Shown: one piece after another, positions 1-6,842 of the stretch | How positions within the stretch are numbered: position 1 is the first letter of the stretch | Layout of the letters: every line of letters starts with the position of its first letter | Source of the DNA: an uncultured Clostridia bacterium | GTDB lineage: Bacteria; Bacillota; Clostridia; Christensenellales; Borkfalkiaceae | Direction: 5' to 3' | Length of the DNA: 12,124 bases | Assembly: GCA_947176485.1 (NCBI GenBank) | Contig: CAMWQS010000040.1 | Location: 1 to 12,124, forward strand | Translations under genes and position numbers: made by a program | Notes under the pieces: generated by a model | Seen by the model: the letters and a program-made list of their open reading frames with translations, nothing else | Database searches by the model: none | Told to the model about the DNA's origin: nothing

Positions 1-1591
1 TATCGAACCTGCGCGACGCCATCTTGCCGCCTATGCCGCCGACAAGCTTCGTCTTGATTGCGTCCGAAGAACCGTTGATGTAAATCGTATCTGCGTTCAT
101 TGCGTTTTGGTCTTTTTCAACTTTAACGCTCGTAAGACCTGCTAAATCGTACAAATTTAACCAGAGTGTATCAAAAGTAATTGATTTTACGTTTTCTTCA
201 ACTTCGCCGCCAATCATTGCGCCTGTTTGAGAGTTGTAAACCTCTTCGTATGCTTGTGTCTGTAAATCGTCGGCTTCTCGCTTGTTTGAAACTATATAGG
301 TTACAGAGGAATTGGAAGCAATAACTGCGGAAGTAGCAAGCCCTTTGTCGCCGGTTCCTATATATTCGTATAAGTGCCCAGCAACCGCATTGCCGTTTCT
401 TGCAAAATCAATTTGTTGTAGCATACCCGTGCCGTCAACCGTGTATTTAACCGCAAGCTTTAAAGTGGTGGGGGTAGCCTCGTATTTAAGAGCAACTCCG
501 TCGGTTATCTGAATTCTTCCAGTGTCCACGTTAACGCCGTTTACGGTCTGGTTTGCAAGCTCAATGGATACCGTTCCGTTGCCCGCCATAATGCGCGCAA
601 TGCCGTTTGCGGATTCTATTTTAAGATTAAAGGTGCTTCCCGCAATAGTTACGCTCCCCGTAAATACGTCGTAATTATCTGGGTTTTTGTCTATGAATTC
701 CTGATAAACCGTTGCAATTGCATCGCCTGCAGTAAATACTGCGTTTGCGCCCGTCAGTGCAGTTTCAGTCTTGTCCAAAATATCGTAAACTACGTTCATC
801 TGTTTGCCGATGGGCTTTTTGCCGAAAGTCGAAATCTGTACGAAGCTCGTCATATCGTCCCGTCCGACGGGCATAGTGTTGTAAGCCATATTTTCGGGAT
901 GAAGTGCTTCGGGAAGGAAAGCCCACGGCTCGGGTCTGTTAAGTACCGAATTAATAAAATTTCTTGCAACGTCAACCAAGGAATAAATCTTTAACGTTGC
1001 CGTCAACGTCTTCGTAAAGTAGTTGGGGTTAGTTAAAGTAGCCGTAACTTCGTATTCGCCCGTTTCGGTTTTATTATTATTCTTATAAGAAACGGTTGTG
1101 CCTTCGGGTAAAGTGCTTTCGTCCACCAAAATGGAGTGGGCTTGTCCGTCGTGCTTTATATTTGCACTTTCAAACTCAATCTCGCCGAAGACGGCTTTTT
1201 CTATGGTAAGCGTCGCGGTGAGCGTTTTCGTCTCATAACCGTCGCAAGTAAGGGTGGCCTTTGCGCTGTACGTTCCCGCGTTCGTCTCAGTGTTGTTTTC
1301 ATAATCAACCGACGCGCCTTGGGGCAGAGTGCCCGTAACTAATACGCTTTTCTCTTCGCCGTCGTAAACGTAGCTTTTGTTCGCAAACGTTACGCCCGTA
1401 AACTGTTTAAGGGCAGGGGTTGAAGGTTGGTTAGTTTCCGTTTCGTTCGTTCCGTCAGTGCCGCCCGTGCCGTTAGAAGAACCGTTATCGTTGTTGCACG
1501 CGGTGAAGCAAATTGCAATCATTGCCGCAAACAAAACGGACAGAAGAAGTAACGAAAACCGTTTTAAATTTTTCTTTGTAAATATACTCAT
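1..1591 (-). CDS. Putative secreted lipoprotein with two MBG/YDG-type Ig-like repeats (3' end outside window)
   Basis: The minus-strand frame is open from an ATG at 1591 to the window edge (530 codons, no stop). GGAGG at 1597-1601 sits 5 bases before the ATG. Residues 1-32 form a lipoprotein signal: a basic start (KKNLKR), a hydrophobic stretch at about 12-29, and a lipobox-like FTAC with Cys32 as the expected lipidated residue. An N/G/T/S-rich linker follows (33-60). Two similar repeats lie at about 65-133 and 135-203. Each has the pattern (Y/H)DG, then TLPxG, (S/T)VxY, (A/T)GxY, ATLT and TLTATL, typical of MBG/YDG-type bacterial Ig-like domains. The remaining ~325 visible residues are not recognised; they look beta-rich with some helix. 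Anchoring on the outer face of the cytoplasmic membrane is inferred from the lipobox. The gene is divergent from nrdR with its own promoter. A role in substrate or surface binding is possible but unproven. Confidence 0.85.
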   Translation of the reverse strand, partial: MSIFTKKNLKRFSLLLLSVLFAAMIAICFTACNNDNGSSNGTGGTDGTNETETNQPSTPALKQFTGVTFANKSYVYDGEEKSVLVTGTLPQGASVDYENNTETNAGTYSAKATLTCDGYETKTLTATLTIEKAVFGEIEFESANIKHDGQAHSILVDESTLPEGTTVSYKNNNKTETGEYEVTATLTNPNYFTKTLTATLKIYSLVDVARNFINSVLNRPEPWAFLPEALHPENMAYNTMPVGRDDMTSFVQISTFGKKPIGKQMNVVYDILDKTETALTGANAVFTAGDAIATVYQEFIDKNPDNYDVFTGSVTIAGSTFNLKIESANGIARIMAGNGTVSIELANQTVNGVNVDTGRIQITDGVALKYEATPTTLKLAVKYTVDGTGMLQQIDFARNGNAVAGHLYEYIGTGDKGLATSAVIASNSSVTYIVSNKREADDLQTQAYEEVYNSQTGAMIGGEVEENVKSITFDTLWLNLYDLAGLTSVKVEKDQNAMNADTIYINGSSDAIKTKLVGGIGGKMASRRFD

Positions 1592-1621
1592 ATATGCCTC
1601 CGCAAAACGTTTTACGGATAA

Positions 1622-1650
1622 ATTATAGCAACGTAAAAGCTATTTGTATA
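1622..1650 (-). promoter_or_regulatory. Sigma-A-like promoter of the lipoprotein gene
   Basis: Read on the minus strand, a perfect TATAAT (plus 1622-1627) lies 17 bases downstream of TATACA (plus 1645-1650), which matches four of six bases of the TTGACA consensus. Transcription would start near 1615, leaving a leader of about 24 bases that includes the GGAGG site. No other promoter-like pair is closer to the start codon. Confidence 0.65.
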
Positions 1651-1664
1651 GTAAATTAACTAAC

Positions 1665-1697
1665 TTTTCAGTTGAGTTTATTTCAATAGGCTGAAAA
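1665..1697. repeat. Interrupted inverted repeat in the divergent intergenic region
   Basis: TTTTCAG (1665-1671) is mirrored by CTGAAAA (1691-1697). Inside it, TTGA (1672-1675) is mirrored by TCAA (1683-1686), with a 4-base bulge on one side and a 7-base centre. It lies between the promoters of the lipoprotein gene and nrdR, so it could be an operator for either. It does not resemble a terminator, because it lies upstream of both genes. The function is unknown and chance is not excluded in such AT-rich DNA. Confidence 0.35.
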
Positions 1698-1709
1698 TTA
1701 TTCAAACGC

Positions 1710-1750
1710 TTTACAAGCCAAGTATTTTGTGTTAAACTGTAAATTATGAT
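1710..1750 (+). promoter_or_regulatory. Probable promoter region for nrdR-ispG and the PolC-derived gene
   Basis: TTTACA (1710-1715) is followed after 17 bases by TAAACT (1733-1738), giving five and four consensus matches. A second candidate -10, TATGAT at 1745-1750, has a better hexamer but no good -35 at the right distance. One of these should drive the plus-strand genes that start at 1779. I found no recognisable NrdR-box pair here, so autoregulation by NrdR is not supported by the sequence. Confidence 0.45.
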
Positions 1751-1778
1751 ACTACATACAGTACGAGAGGACTAATTT

Positions 1779-2240
1779 ATGAGATGTTTATTCTGTGGTT
1801 GTGAAGACAGCAAGGTAATCGACAGCCGTTCCGCCGACGAAGGCAGAACTATAAGACGACGCAGAGAGTGTACCAATTGCGGCAAACGCTATACAACGTA
1901 CGAAACGATTGAGGACACGCCCGTCCTCGTCGTAAAAACCAGCGGACTTAGACAAGCGTTCGACTCGGGCAAGATAAAAAACGGAATTATAAAGTCTTGT
2001 GAAAAGCGCCCCGTTTCTTTGACGACCATAGACGAAATGGTTTCCGCCGTAACTAAAAAAGTTTACAACTCCATGGAGCAAGAAATTTCTTCAAAACAGA
2101 TAGGTGAGCTCGTAATGGAGGAGCTGAAAAAGGTGGACGAGGTTGCATACGTCCGCTATGCAAGCGTGTACCGCTCCTTCAAAGATATCCCCAGCTTTAT
2201 GGACGAATTGCAGAAGCTTATCGACAGTAAAAAACTGTAA
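1779..2240 (+). CDS. nrdR: NrdR, transcriptional repressor of ribonucleotide reductase genes
   Basis: NrdR senses ATP/dATP and represses ribonucleotide reductase operons, matching dNTP supply to demand. The 153-residue length is typical. Residues 1-44 form the zinc ribbon with Cys3, Cys6, Cys31 and Cys34, followed by the conserved basic RTIRRRREC segment. The ATP-cone domain spans about 49-139 and holds the family signatures CEKRPVSL, IGELVMEELKK and DEVAYVRYASVYRSF. GAGAGG at 1765-1770 lies 8 bases before the ATG. No ribonucleotide reductase gene is in the window, so its targets are elsewhere. ispG follows 18 bases after the stop, so the two are probably co-transcribed. Confidence 0.97.
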   Translation: MRCLFCGCEDSKVIDSRSADEGRTIRRRRECTNCGKRYTTYETIEDTPVLVVKTSGLRQAFDSGKIKNGIIKSCEKRPVSLTTIDEMVSAVTKKVYNSMEQEISSKQIGELVMEELKKVDEVAYVRYASVYRSFKDIPSFMDELQKLIDSKKL

Positions 2241-2258
2241 TAAACAGATATAACAAAT

Positions 2259-3317
2259 ATGCACTTAAATTATTCAACAAAACAAGTCAGTGTCGGCGGC
2301 GTCAAAATAGGCGGCGGTGAAAGCGTCAAAATTCAGTCCATGTGCACCACTAAGACTAGCGACGTCGAAAGCACCGTCAGCCAGATTTCCGCGCTTGAAA
2401 ACGCCGGCTGTGAAATTATTAGGGTGAGCGTTCTCGACGAGGACGACGCCCGCGCAGTTAAAAGCATTAAAAACAAAATAAATATCCCGCTCGTTGCGGA
2501 TATACATTTTTCTTCGCGCCTTGCCGTTCTTGCAATAGAAAACGGTGCAGATAAGGTTCGCATAAACCCCGGTAATATCGGCGGTGATAAGGAAATCAAG
2601 CTCGTTGCCGACTGTATCAAGTCGCACAAAATCCCCGTCCGTGTCGGTGCTAACACGGGTAGCGTTGAAAAAGAATTTCTCACAAAATACGGTAAAAACG
2701 AAAAGTCTCTAGTCGAAAGCGCGTTAAAAAGTGTAGCCGCGCTTGAAAGATACGGCGTTAACGATATAGTTATATCCGTAAAAGCTTCGTCCGTGCCGCT
2801 CACCGTCAAGGCGTATAGGCTACTTGCCTCAAGAACGGATTATCCGTTACACTTAGGTGTAACCGAAGCGGGAACGGAAGAAATGGCAGTAGTCAAATCT
2901 TCAGCCGCGATGGGTGCGCTTTTGCTTGACGGAATAGGCGATACGATTCGCGTTTCCATAACCGACGACCCCGTAAAAGAGGTCGTTGCGGCGAGAAGGC
3001 TTCTCCGTGCAGTCGGGCTTGACGAAAACTTCGTCAACGTAATTTCGTGCCCCACTTGCGGAAGATGCCTGTGGAATTCAATGGAGCTTGCCAAAAAGGT
3101 AACCTCGTTCGTTGAAAACAGTAAGAAGAAGTTAAAAATCGCCGTTATGGGTTGCGTTGTTAACGGACCCGGCGAAGCGAAGGACTGCGACTTGGGAATT
3201 GCCGGCGCGCAAGATTACTGTGTAATTTTTAAAAACGGCGAAATTATAAGGAAAGTTTCGGCTGAGCTTGCCGAGGCGGAGTTTTTCAAGGAGATTAACG
3301 CACTTTTAAATGACTGA
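2259..3317 (+). CDS. ispG: IspG (GcpE), 4-hydroxy-3-methylbut-2-enyl diphosphate synthase
   Basis: IspG is a cytoplasmic 4Fe-4S enzyme that reductively converts 2-C-methyl-D-erythritol 2,4-cyclodiphosphate to HMBPP, the penultimate step of the MEP isoprenoid pathway. The 352-residue length is that of the short bacterial form without the extra plant-type domain. The N-terminal TIM-barrel half carries VKIQSMCTTKT, ADIHF and RINPGNIG. The C-terminal half carries the cluster ligands: Cys264 and Cys267 in SCPTCGRC, and Cys299 and Glu306 in GCVVNGPGE. All four are intact. No clear Shine-Dalgarno precedes the ATG at 2259, so reinitiation from nrdR 18 bases upstream may matter. The 3' end overlaps the next gene by 8 bases. 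In many Firmicutes ispG lies next to dxr, rseP and polC; dxr and rseP are absent here. Confidence 0.97.
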   Translation: MHLNYSTKQVSVGGVKIGGGESVKIQSMCTTKTSDVESTVSQISALENAGCEIIRVSVLDEDDARAVKSIKNKINIPLVADIHFSSRLAVLAIENGADKVRINPGNIGGDKEIKLVADCIKSHKIPVRVGANTGSVEKEFLTKYGKNEKSLVESALKSVAALERYGVNDIVISVKASSVPLTVKAYRLLASRTDYPLHLGVTEAGTEEMAVVKSSAAMGALLLDGIGDTIRVSITDDPVKEVVAARRLLRAVGLDENFVNVISCPTCGRCLWNSMELAKKVTSFVENSKKKLKIAVMGCVVNGPGEAKDCDLGIAGAQDYCVIFKNGEIIRKVSAELAEAEFFKEINALLND

Positions 3318-4842
3318 TGAAATTATAAATGAAATCCGTTCGGTTGGTAAAAATCTTAGCCGCGCAATTCTGCGCGGTATTTCGTTGGACACAGCAGGAA
3401 AAACCGTAACGGCAAATATAATTACCGACGAGGCGTTCACTGCGGCAGACCAAGCCGGTGCCGACGCAGTTATAAGGAAGTACGTTCCCGAATACTTCAA
3501 AAGCAAAGTCGTCATATCAAAACTTACCCCCGATGTGGAAATGGTTAAAAAGAAGGTAGAGGAAGCAGTTTCTTCGTACTTCAAGGCGGTGTACGCTACG
3601 CTTTCCAAGGACGATATTAAAGTTGAAAAAACCGAGAACGGATATTACTATGTAATATCCGTCGCCCCGTCAATTGCACCCTCGAACTTGTGCGAGAGGG
3701 TGAACGACTATCTTCAAAGCCAGTTTTGCGGAAGCTTTTCAGGTGAGTGTGTAGAATCGGAGAAGAACCTTCAAGATTTGGAAGTGGAGGAAAGACACGA
3801 CGAGATAGAGTTTGAAACGCCCGTACGCACCTTCCAAATTGAAGATTTCAAAGTTTTAGAGGGTGAAAAAATTCGCACAACCGCCGTTTATATGAGCGAT
3901 TTGAACTTAGTAAGCGACGAAGTGGTTTTGTGCGGAACTATCGAAGATATCCGTGAAAGGACTTATAAAAACAAAAAGGACGTTGAAAAAACGTACTTTA
4001 ACTTCGTTTTGTCGGATACCACTTCAAGGGCGTACGTAACGTATTTCCCCAGGCTTAAAACCATTGAAAAAATTAAGCAGCTTAAAGTGGGAGACAGTAT
4101 CGTCTGTACGGGCTTGAACGAATCTTTTAACGGCAATCTCCGCTATACGGCGAAGACCATCGACTTCGGAAAAACCCCAAAGGGGTTTGTTCCCGAAAAA
4201 CGCGCTTCTAAACCCGTTCCCAAATATTATAAAACGGTAACGCCGCAGCCTTTTACCGACTTCGAGCAGACTTATCTTTTTAAGGACAGAACCGTTCCGT
4301 CTTGCCTTAAAGGGCACACCTTCGTCGTTTTCGATTTGGAAACGACGGGCTTGAATTCTTCACCCGTTTCGGGCAATATGGATAAGATTATCGAAATCGG
4401 CGCGTTTAAGATTTGTGACGGCGAAATAACCGAAAGCTTTTCAACCTTCGTTAACCCCGAAAGAAAACTTTCCGAAGAGATTATCAACCTTACCGGTATA
4501 ACCGAAGATATGGTTGCAGATGCTCCCAAGACGGAGGAGGTTATGCCCGACTTCTATAAATTCTGTTACGGAAGTATTTTGGTTGGGCACAATATCGCGG
4601 GCTTCGATTTTAAATTCGTAGACCATTATTGCGCTAACAGCGGTTATATTTTGGAAAAGAAAATGATTGATACAATTCCGCTTTCACAAGAGCTTCTGTT
4701 TCTTTCAAACTATAAGCTGAATACAATTGCGGATAAATTCAATATTGAATTTAATCACCATCGTGCAATTGACGACGCCCTCGCTACGGCGAAAATTTTC
4801 ATTGAGCTTATAAAAATGAAAAAATCTTTGCCAAATTTCTAA
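3310..4842 (+). CDS. PolC-derived protein: PolC N-terminal region, OB fold and DEDDh 3'-5' exonuclease; no PHP or polymerase domain
   Basis: This 510-residue protein occupies the position of polC (between ispG and rimP), where Firmicutes normally encode a replicative polymerase of about 1,440 residues. Residues 1 to ~170 resemble the PolC N-terminal region. Residues ~203-287 resemble its OB fold (VVLCGTIEDI, NFVLSDTTSRAYV, GDSIVCTG). A polar linker with several Lys-Pro pairs (~288-335) replaces the first half of the PHP domain. Residues ~336-505 are a DnaQ-like exonuclease with every catalytic residue present: Asp342 and Glu344 (FDLETTGL), Asp433 (GHNIAGFDF), His484 and Asp489 (HHRAIDDA). HHRAIDDA and INLTGITEDM closely match PolC rather than generic DnaQ. 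The gene ends cleanly, and no polymerase sequence lies in the 120 bases before rimP. AAGGAG at 3288-3293 lies 16 bases before the ATG, which overlaps the ispG stop. A proofreading or other 3'-5' DNA exonuclease role is inferred. Confidence 0.9.
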   Translation: MTDEIINEIRSVGKNLSRAILRGISLDTAGKTVTANIITDEAFTAADQAGADAVIRKYVPEYFKSKVVISKLTPDVEMVKKKVEEAVSSYFKAVYATLSKDDIKVEKTENGYYYVISVAPSIAPSNLCERVNDYLQSQFCGSFSGECVESEKNLQDLEVEERHDEIEFETPVRTFQIEDFKVLEGEKIRTTAVYMSDLNLVSDEVVLCGTIEDIRERTYKNKKDVEKTYFNFVLSDTTSRAYVTYFPRLKTIEKIKQLKVGDSIVCTGLNESFNGNLRYTAKTIDFGKTPKGFVPEKRASKPVPKYYKTVTPQPFTDFEQTYLFKDRTVPSCLKGHTFVVFDLETTGLNSSPVSGNMDKIIEIGAFKICDGEITESFSTFVNPERKLSEEIINLTGITEDMVADAPKTEEVMPDFYKFCYGSILVGHNIAGFDFKFVDHYCANSGYILEKKMIDTIPLSQELLFLSNYKLNTIADKFNIEFNHHRAIDDALATAKIFIELIKMKKSLPNF

Positions 4843-4859
4843 TAATTTCAAAAAAGCGC

Positions 4860-4888
4860 TTGCATTTTCAAGGTCTGTATGTTACAAT
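4860..4888 (+). promoter_or_regulatory. Sigma-A-like promoter of the rimP-nusA-infB operon
   Basis: TTGCAT (4860-4865) and TACAAT (4883-4888) are separated by exactly 17 bases, with four and five consensus matches. Transcription would begin near 4895, about 68 bases before the rimP start, so the hairpin at 4914-4944 would be in the leader. This makes the ribosome-maturation and translation block separable from the nrdR-ispG transcript. Confidence 0.7.
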
Positions 4889-4891
4889 TAA

Positions 4892-4920
4892 CTCAACCTT
4901 AATCGTAAGTTAAGATTGAG
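4892..4920 (+). promoter_or_regulatory. Alternative upstream stem that competes with the leader hairpin
   Basis: CTCAACCTTAA (4892-4902) can pair with TTAAGATTGAG (4910-4920) through 10 bp with one C-A mismatch and a 7-base loop. The right arm shares GATTGAG (4914-4920) with the left arm of the 4914-4944 hairpin, so the two structures exclude each other. CTCAA occurs at both 4892-4896 and 4938-4942. The predicted start near 4895 would trim the left arm, so this may instead be a DNA operator overlapping the start site. Confidence 0.4.
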
Positions 4921-4944
4921 TGCCTTGACCTAAGGCACTCAATC
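4914..4944 (+). promoter_or_regulatory. Perfect 13-bp leader hairpin upstream of rimP (possible attenuator)
   Basis: Bases 4914-4926 (GATTGAGTGCCTT) and 4932-4944 are exact inverted copies around a 5-base loop (GACCT). Only GTTGTTT follows, not a clean U-tract, so it is a weak candidate for an intrinsic terminator. It sits after the rimP promoter and 18 bases before the rimP start. A leader role (attenuation, RNA stability or protein binding) is therefore likelier than termination of the upstream gene. In E. coli the equivalent operon is feedback-regulated through its leader by NusA; whether that holds here is inference. Confidence 0.6.
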
Positions 4945-4962
4945 GTTGTTTAAAAGGATGTT

Positions 4963-5421
4963 ATGCAGGTAAAACCCGTAAAAGAAATAACGGAATTTCT
5001 TGAAAAAATCGCAACCCCTATGGGTATCGAAATAGTGGAAGTGGAGTGGAACGACAAGGCCGCAGCGTTGACCGTTTACATTGAAACGGAAACGGGCGTC
5101 GACCTTGACACTTGTGAAAAATTCCACAACGCTATTTTGGACCCAATTGACGAGCTTGACCCTACCTTCGACGCGCCCTACACGCTGAACGTATCAAGCC
5201 CCGGCTTGGACCGTCCGTTCAAAACGGCAAGGGACTTTGAAAGAAACTTGGGGAAGGAAGTAGAACTTAAACTTTACGCACCTTTAAAGGGGCAGAAGTT
5301 TATAGAAGGTTTTTTAACGGACTTCGACGAAAACTCGGTAACCGTTAAAACCGACAAGGAAGAAATAAAGATAAGTCGCAATAAAATTGCGAAGATTAAC
5401 AAAGCTATAAAATTCGACTAA
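4963..5421 (+). CDS. rimP: RimP, 30S ribosomal subunit maturation factor
   Basis: RimP binds free 30S precursors and helps early 16S rRNA/S12 assembly. The length (152 residues) is typical. The N-terminal alpha/beta domain (about 5-85) ends with the family signature NVSSPGLDRPFKT (Ser78 to Pro85 and beyond), and the C-terminal SH3-like domain spans about 92-150. AAGGA at 4954-4958 lies 4 bases before the ATG, slightly short but acceptable. It is the first gene after the 4860-4888 promoter, and nusA follows after 42 bases, the conserved order in most bacteria. Confidence 0.95.
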   Translation: MQVKPVKEITEFLEKIATPMGIEIVEVEWNDKAAALTVYIETETGVDLDTCEKFHNAILDPIDELDPTFDAPYTLNVSSPGLDRPFKTARDFERNLGKEVELKLYAPLKGQKFIEGFLTDFDENSVTVKTDKEEIKISRNKIAKINKAIKFD

Positions 5422-5463
5422 AACAAACTAATATAAACCTAAAAAAATTTCGGGAGAAATAAA

Positions 5464-6567
5464 ATGATTAATAAAGACTTTTTTGCAGCACTTCAGGATT
5501 TGGAAAAGGAAAAAGGCATTCCTCAAGAGGTGTTTTTAGAGGCGCTTTCAAACGCCCTTATTTCGGCTTGCAAAAAACAGTACGCCGGCACCGTAGGTAC
5601 TGTTGATATTAAAATGAACCCCGAAAAGGGCTCGATAGATTTCTTCATGGTTAAAACCATAGTTGCAGAGGTTATCGACCCCGAAAACGAAATCACGCTT
5701 GAAAAAGCGCGTGAAGTTAAAAAGAGCTATAAGCTCGGCGACAAATACACTGAAAAAATCGTTCCCAAAGATTTCAGCCGTATCGCTGCGCAGACCGCAA
5801 AGCAAGTTATCTTGCAGAAGCTTCACGAGACCGAGCGCGACGCTGCTATGAACGAGTTCTCCGATAAAGAGGGAGAGCTTCTCGTCGGCATCGTAAGAAA
5901 AATCGACGCAAAGAACGTTTACATCGAACTCGGCAAAGGTCAGGTCGAAGGCTTAATGATGCCCTCCGACCAAGTGCCCGGTGAAACCTATAACGTAAAC
6001 GACAAAATAAAAGTATTCGTAAAGCGCATTAAAAGCGGTTTCCACGGCGCGCAGGTTCTTGTCAGCCGTTCGGCACCCGGATTGGTAAGAAAGCTTTTCG
6101 AAGACGAAGTTCCCGAAATTAAGCAAGGCACCGTCGTTATCAAGTCCATCAGCCGTGAAGCTGGTGAAAGAACTAAAATTGCAATTTATTCCGAAGACGA
6201 AAGGGTTGACGCTATCGGTTCGTGCGTCGGTAACAAGGGCGCAAGGGTAAACGCAATAGTCGAAGAGCTCAAAGGCGAAAAAATCGACATTATTCCTTGG
6301 AGTGAAAATCCCTTGGAGTTCATTGCAAAAGCGTTATCTCCCGCAAAGGTAATCTCGGTTACTCAGCTTGACGGAGAAAAGACGGCTATGGCAGTAGTTC
6401 CCGACGATAAGCTTTCCCTTGCCATAGGCAAGAACGGACAAAACGCCCGCCTTGCCGTAAGACTTACGGGTTGGAAAATAGACGTTAAAAGCCAGTCCGC
6501 CGCAGAAAAGCTCGGCTTAACGACCGGTATCGAAGATACGGAAGAAGGTTTGGAAGAAGATATCTGA
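5464..6567 (+). CDS. nusA: NusA, transcription termination/antitermination factor
   Basis: NusA binds RNA polymerase near the exit channel, promotes pausing and intrinsic termination, and joins antitermination complexes. At 367 residues it is the short Gram-positive form without the C-terminal acidic repeats of E. coli NusA. Residues 1-125 are the polymerase-binding N-terminal domain. The S1 domain is at ~135-200 (GELLVGIVRKID, GLMMPSDQ). KH1 is at ~229-280 with GSCVGNKGARVNAI, and KH2 at ~300-345 with AIGKNGQNARLA. The protein ends in an acidic tail (EDTEEGLEEDI). GGGAG at 5452-5456 lies 7 bases upstream. The stop overlaps the rnpM start by one base (TGATG), indicating coupled translation. 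Confidence 0.97.
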   Translation: MINKDFFAALQDLEKEKGIPQEVFLEALSNALISACKKQYAGTVGTVDIKMNPEKGSIDFFMVKTIVAEVIDPENEITLEKAREVKKSYKLGDKYTEKIVPKDFSRIAAQTAKQVILQKLHETERDAAMNEFSDKEGELLVGIVRKIDAKNVYIELGKGQVEGLMMPSDQVPGETYNVNDKIKVFVKRIKSGFHGAQVLVSRSAPGLVRKLFEDEVPEIKQGTVVIKSISREAGERTKIAIYSEDERVDAIGSCVGNKGARVNAIVEELKGEKIDIIPWSENPLEFIAKALSPAKVISVTQLDGEKTAMAVVPDDKLSLAIGKNGQNARLAVRLTGWKIDVKSQSAAEKLGLTTGIEDTEEGLEEDI

Positions 6568-6842
6568 TGTCAGAAAAGAAAGTACCGCTGAGAATGTGCC
6601 TCTCTTGCAGAGAGCTTAAAGAAAAGAAGGCTATGCTCCGCGTGGTCAAAAACGCAGAGGGCAAAATTTTTATTGACTTTTCTTCAAAGGCTTCGGGGCG
6701 CGGCGCATACGTTTGCGATAACCCCGACTGCATAAAGAAGCTTAAAAAACAGCGTATTTTAAACAAAGTGTTTTCTTGCGCGGTGGAAGAAGAAATTTAC
6801 GCCGCAATAGAGGAGGAATACTTTGGCAAACAGCAAAGTTGA
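6567..6842 (+). CDS. rnpM: RnpM (YlxR, DUF448), RNase P modulator
   Basis: This small RNA-binding protein is of the YlxR family, recently linked in Bacillus to modulation of RNase P. The 91 residues carry the signatures PLRMCLSCR (Cys11, Cys14) and SGRGAYVC (44-50), plus Cys55. The four cysteines could form a metal site in this lineage; many YlxR proteins have only part of this set. It starts on the nusA stop codon (TGATG), with only a weak purine-rich GGAAGAAGA upstream, which suggests translational coupling to nusA. Its last 20 bases overlap ylxQ. The nusA-ylxR-ylxQ-infB order is strongly conserved in Firmicutes. Confidence 0.93.
   Translation: MSEKKVPLRMCLSCRELKEKKAMLRVVKNAEGKIFIDFSSKASGRGAYVCDNPDCIKKLKKQRILNKVFSCAVEEEIYAAIEEEYFGKQQS
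6811..6816 (+). promoter_or_regulatory. Consensus Shine-Dalgarno that fixes the TTG start of ylxQ
   Basis: AGGAGG at 6811-6816, inside the end of rnpM, lies 6 bases before TTG at 6823. It is one of the strongest Shine-Dalgarno sites in the window and points to the non-ATG codon. No in-frame ATG exists near the expected start of the ylxQ domain, so TTG is the likely initiator. Confidence 0.8.

Noticed and set aside
1136..1628. Small plus-strand open frames at 1136-1342 and 1377-1628
   Set aside because: They are opposite the lipoprotein repeats and signal peptide, which have clear family patterns and a good ribosome binding site on the minus strand.
4914..4950. Leader hairpin read as an intrinsic terminator of the PolC-derived gene
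   Set aside because: A good promoter lies upstream of the hairpin and only GTTGTTT follows it, so a leader element of rimP fits better than a terminator.
4843..4962. Possible frameshifted remains of the PolC PHP or polymerase region after the exonuclease
   Set aside because: The 120 bases contain a promoter and hairpin but no stretch resembling PolC, so the gene ends cleanly rather than by a local frameshift.
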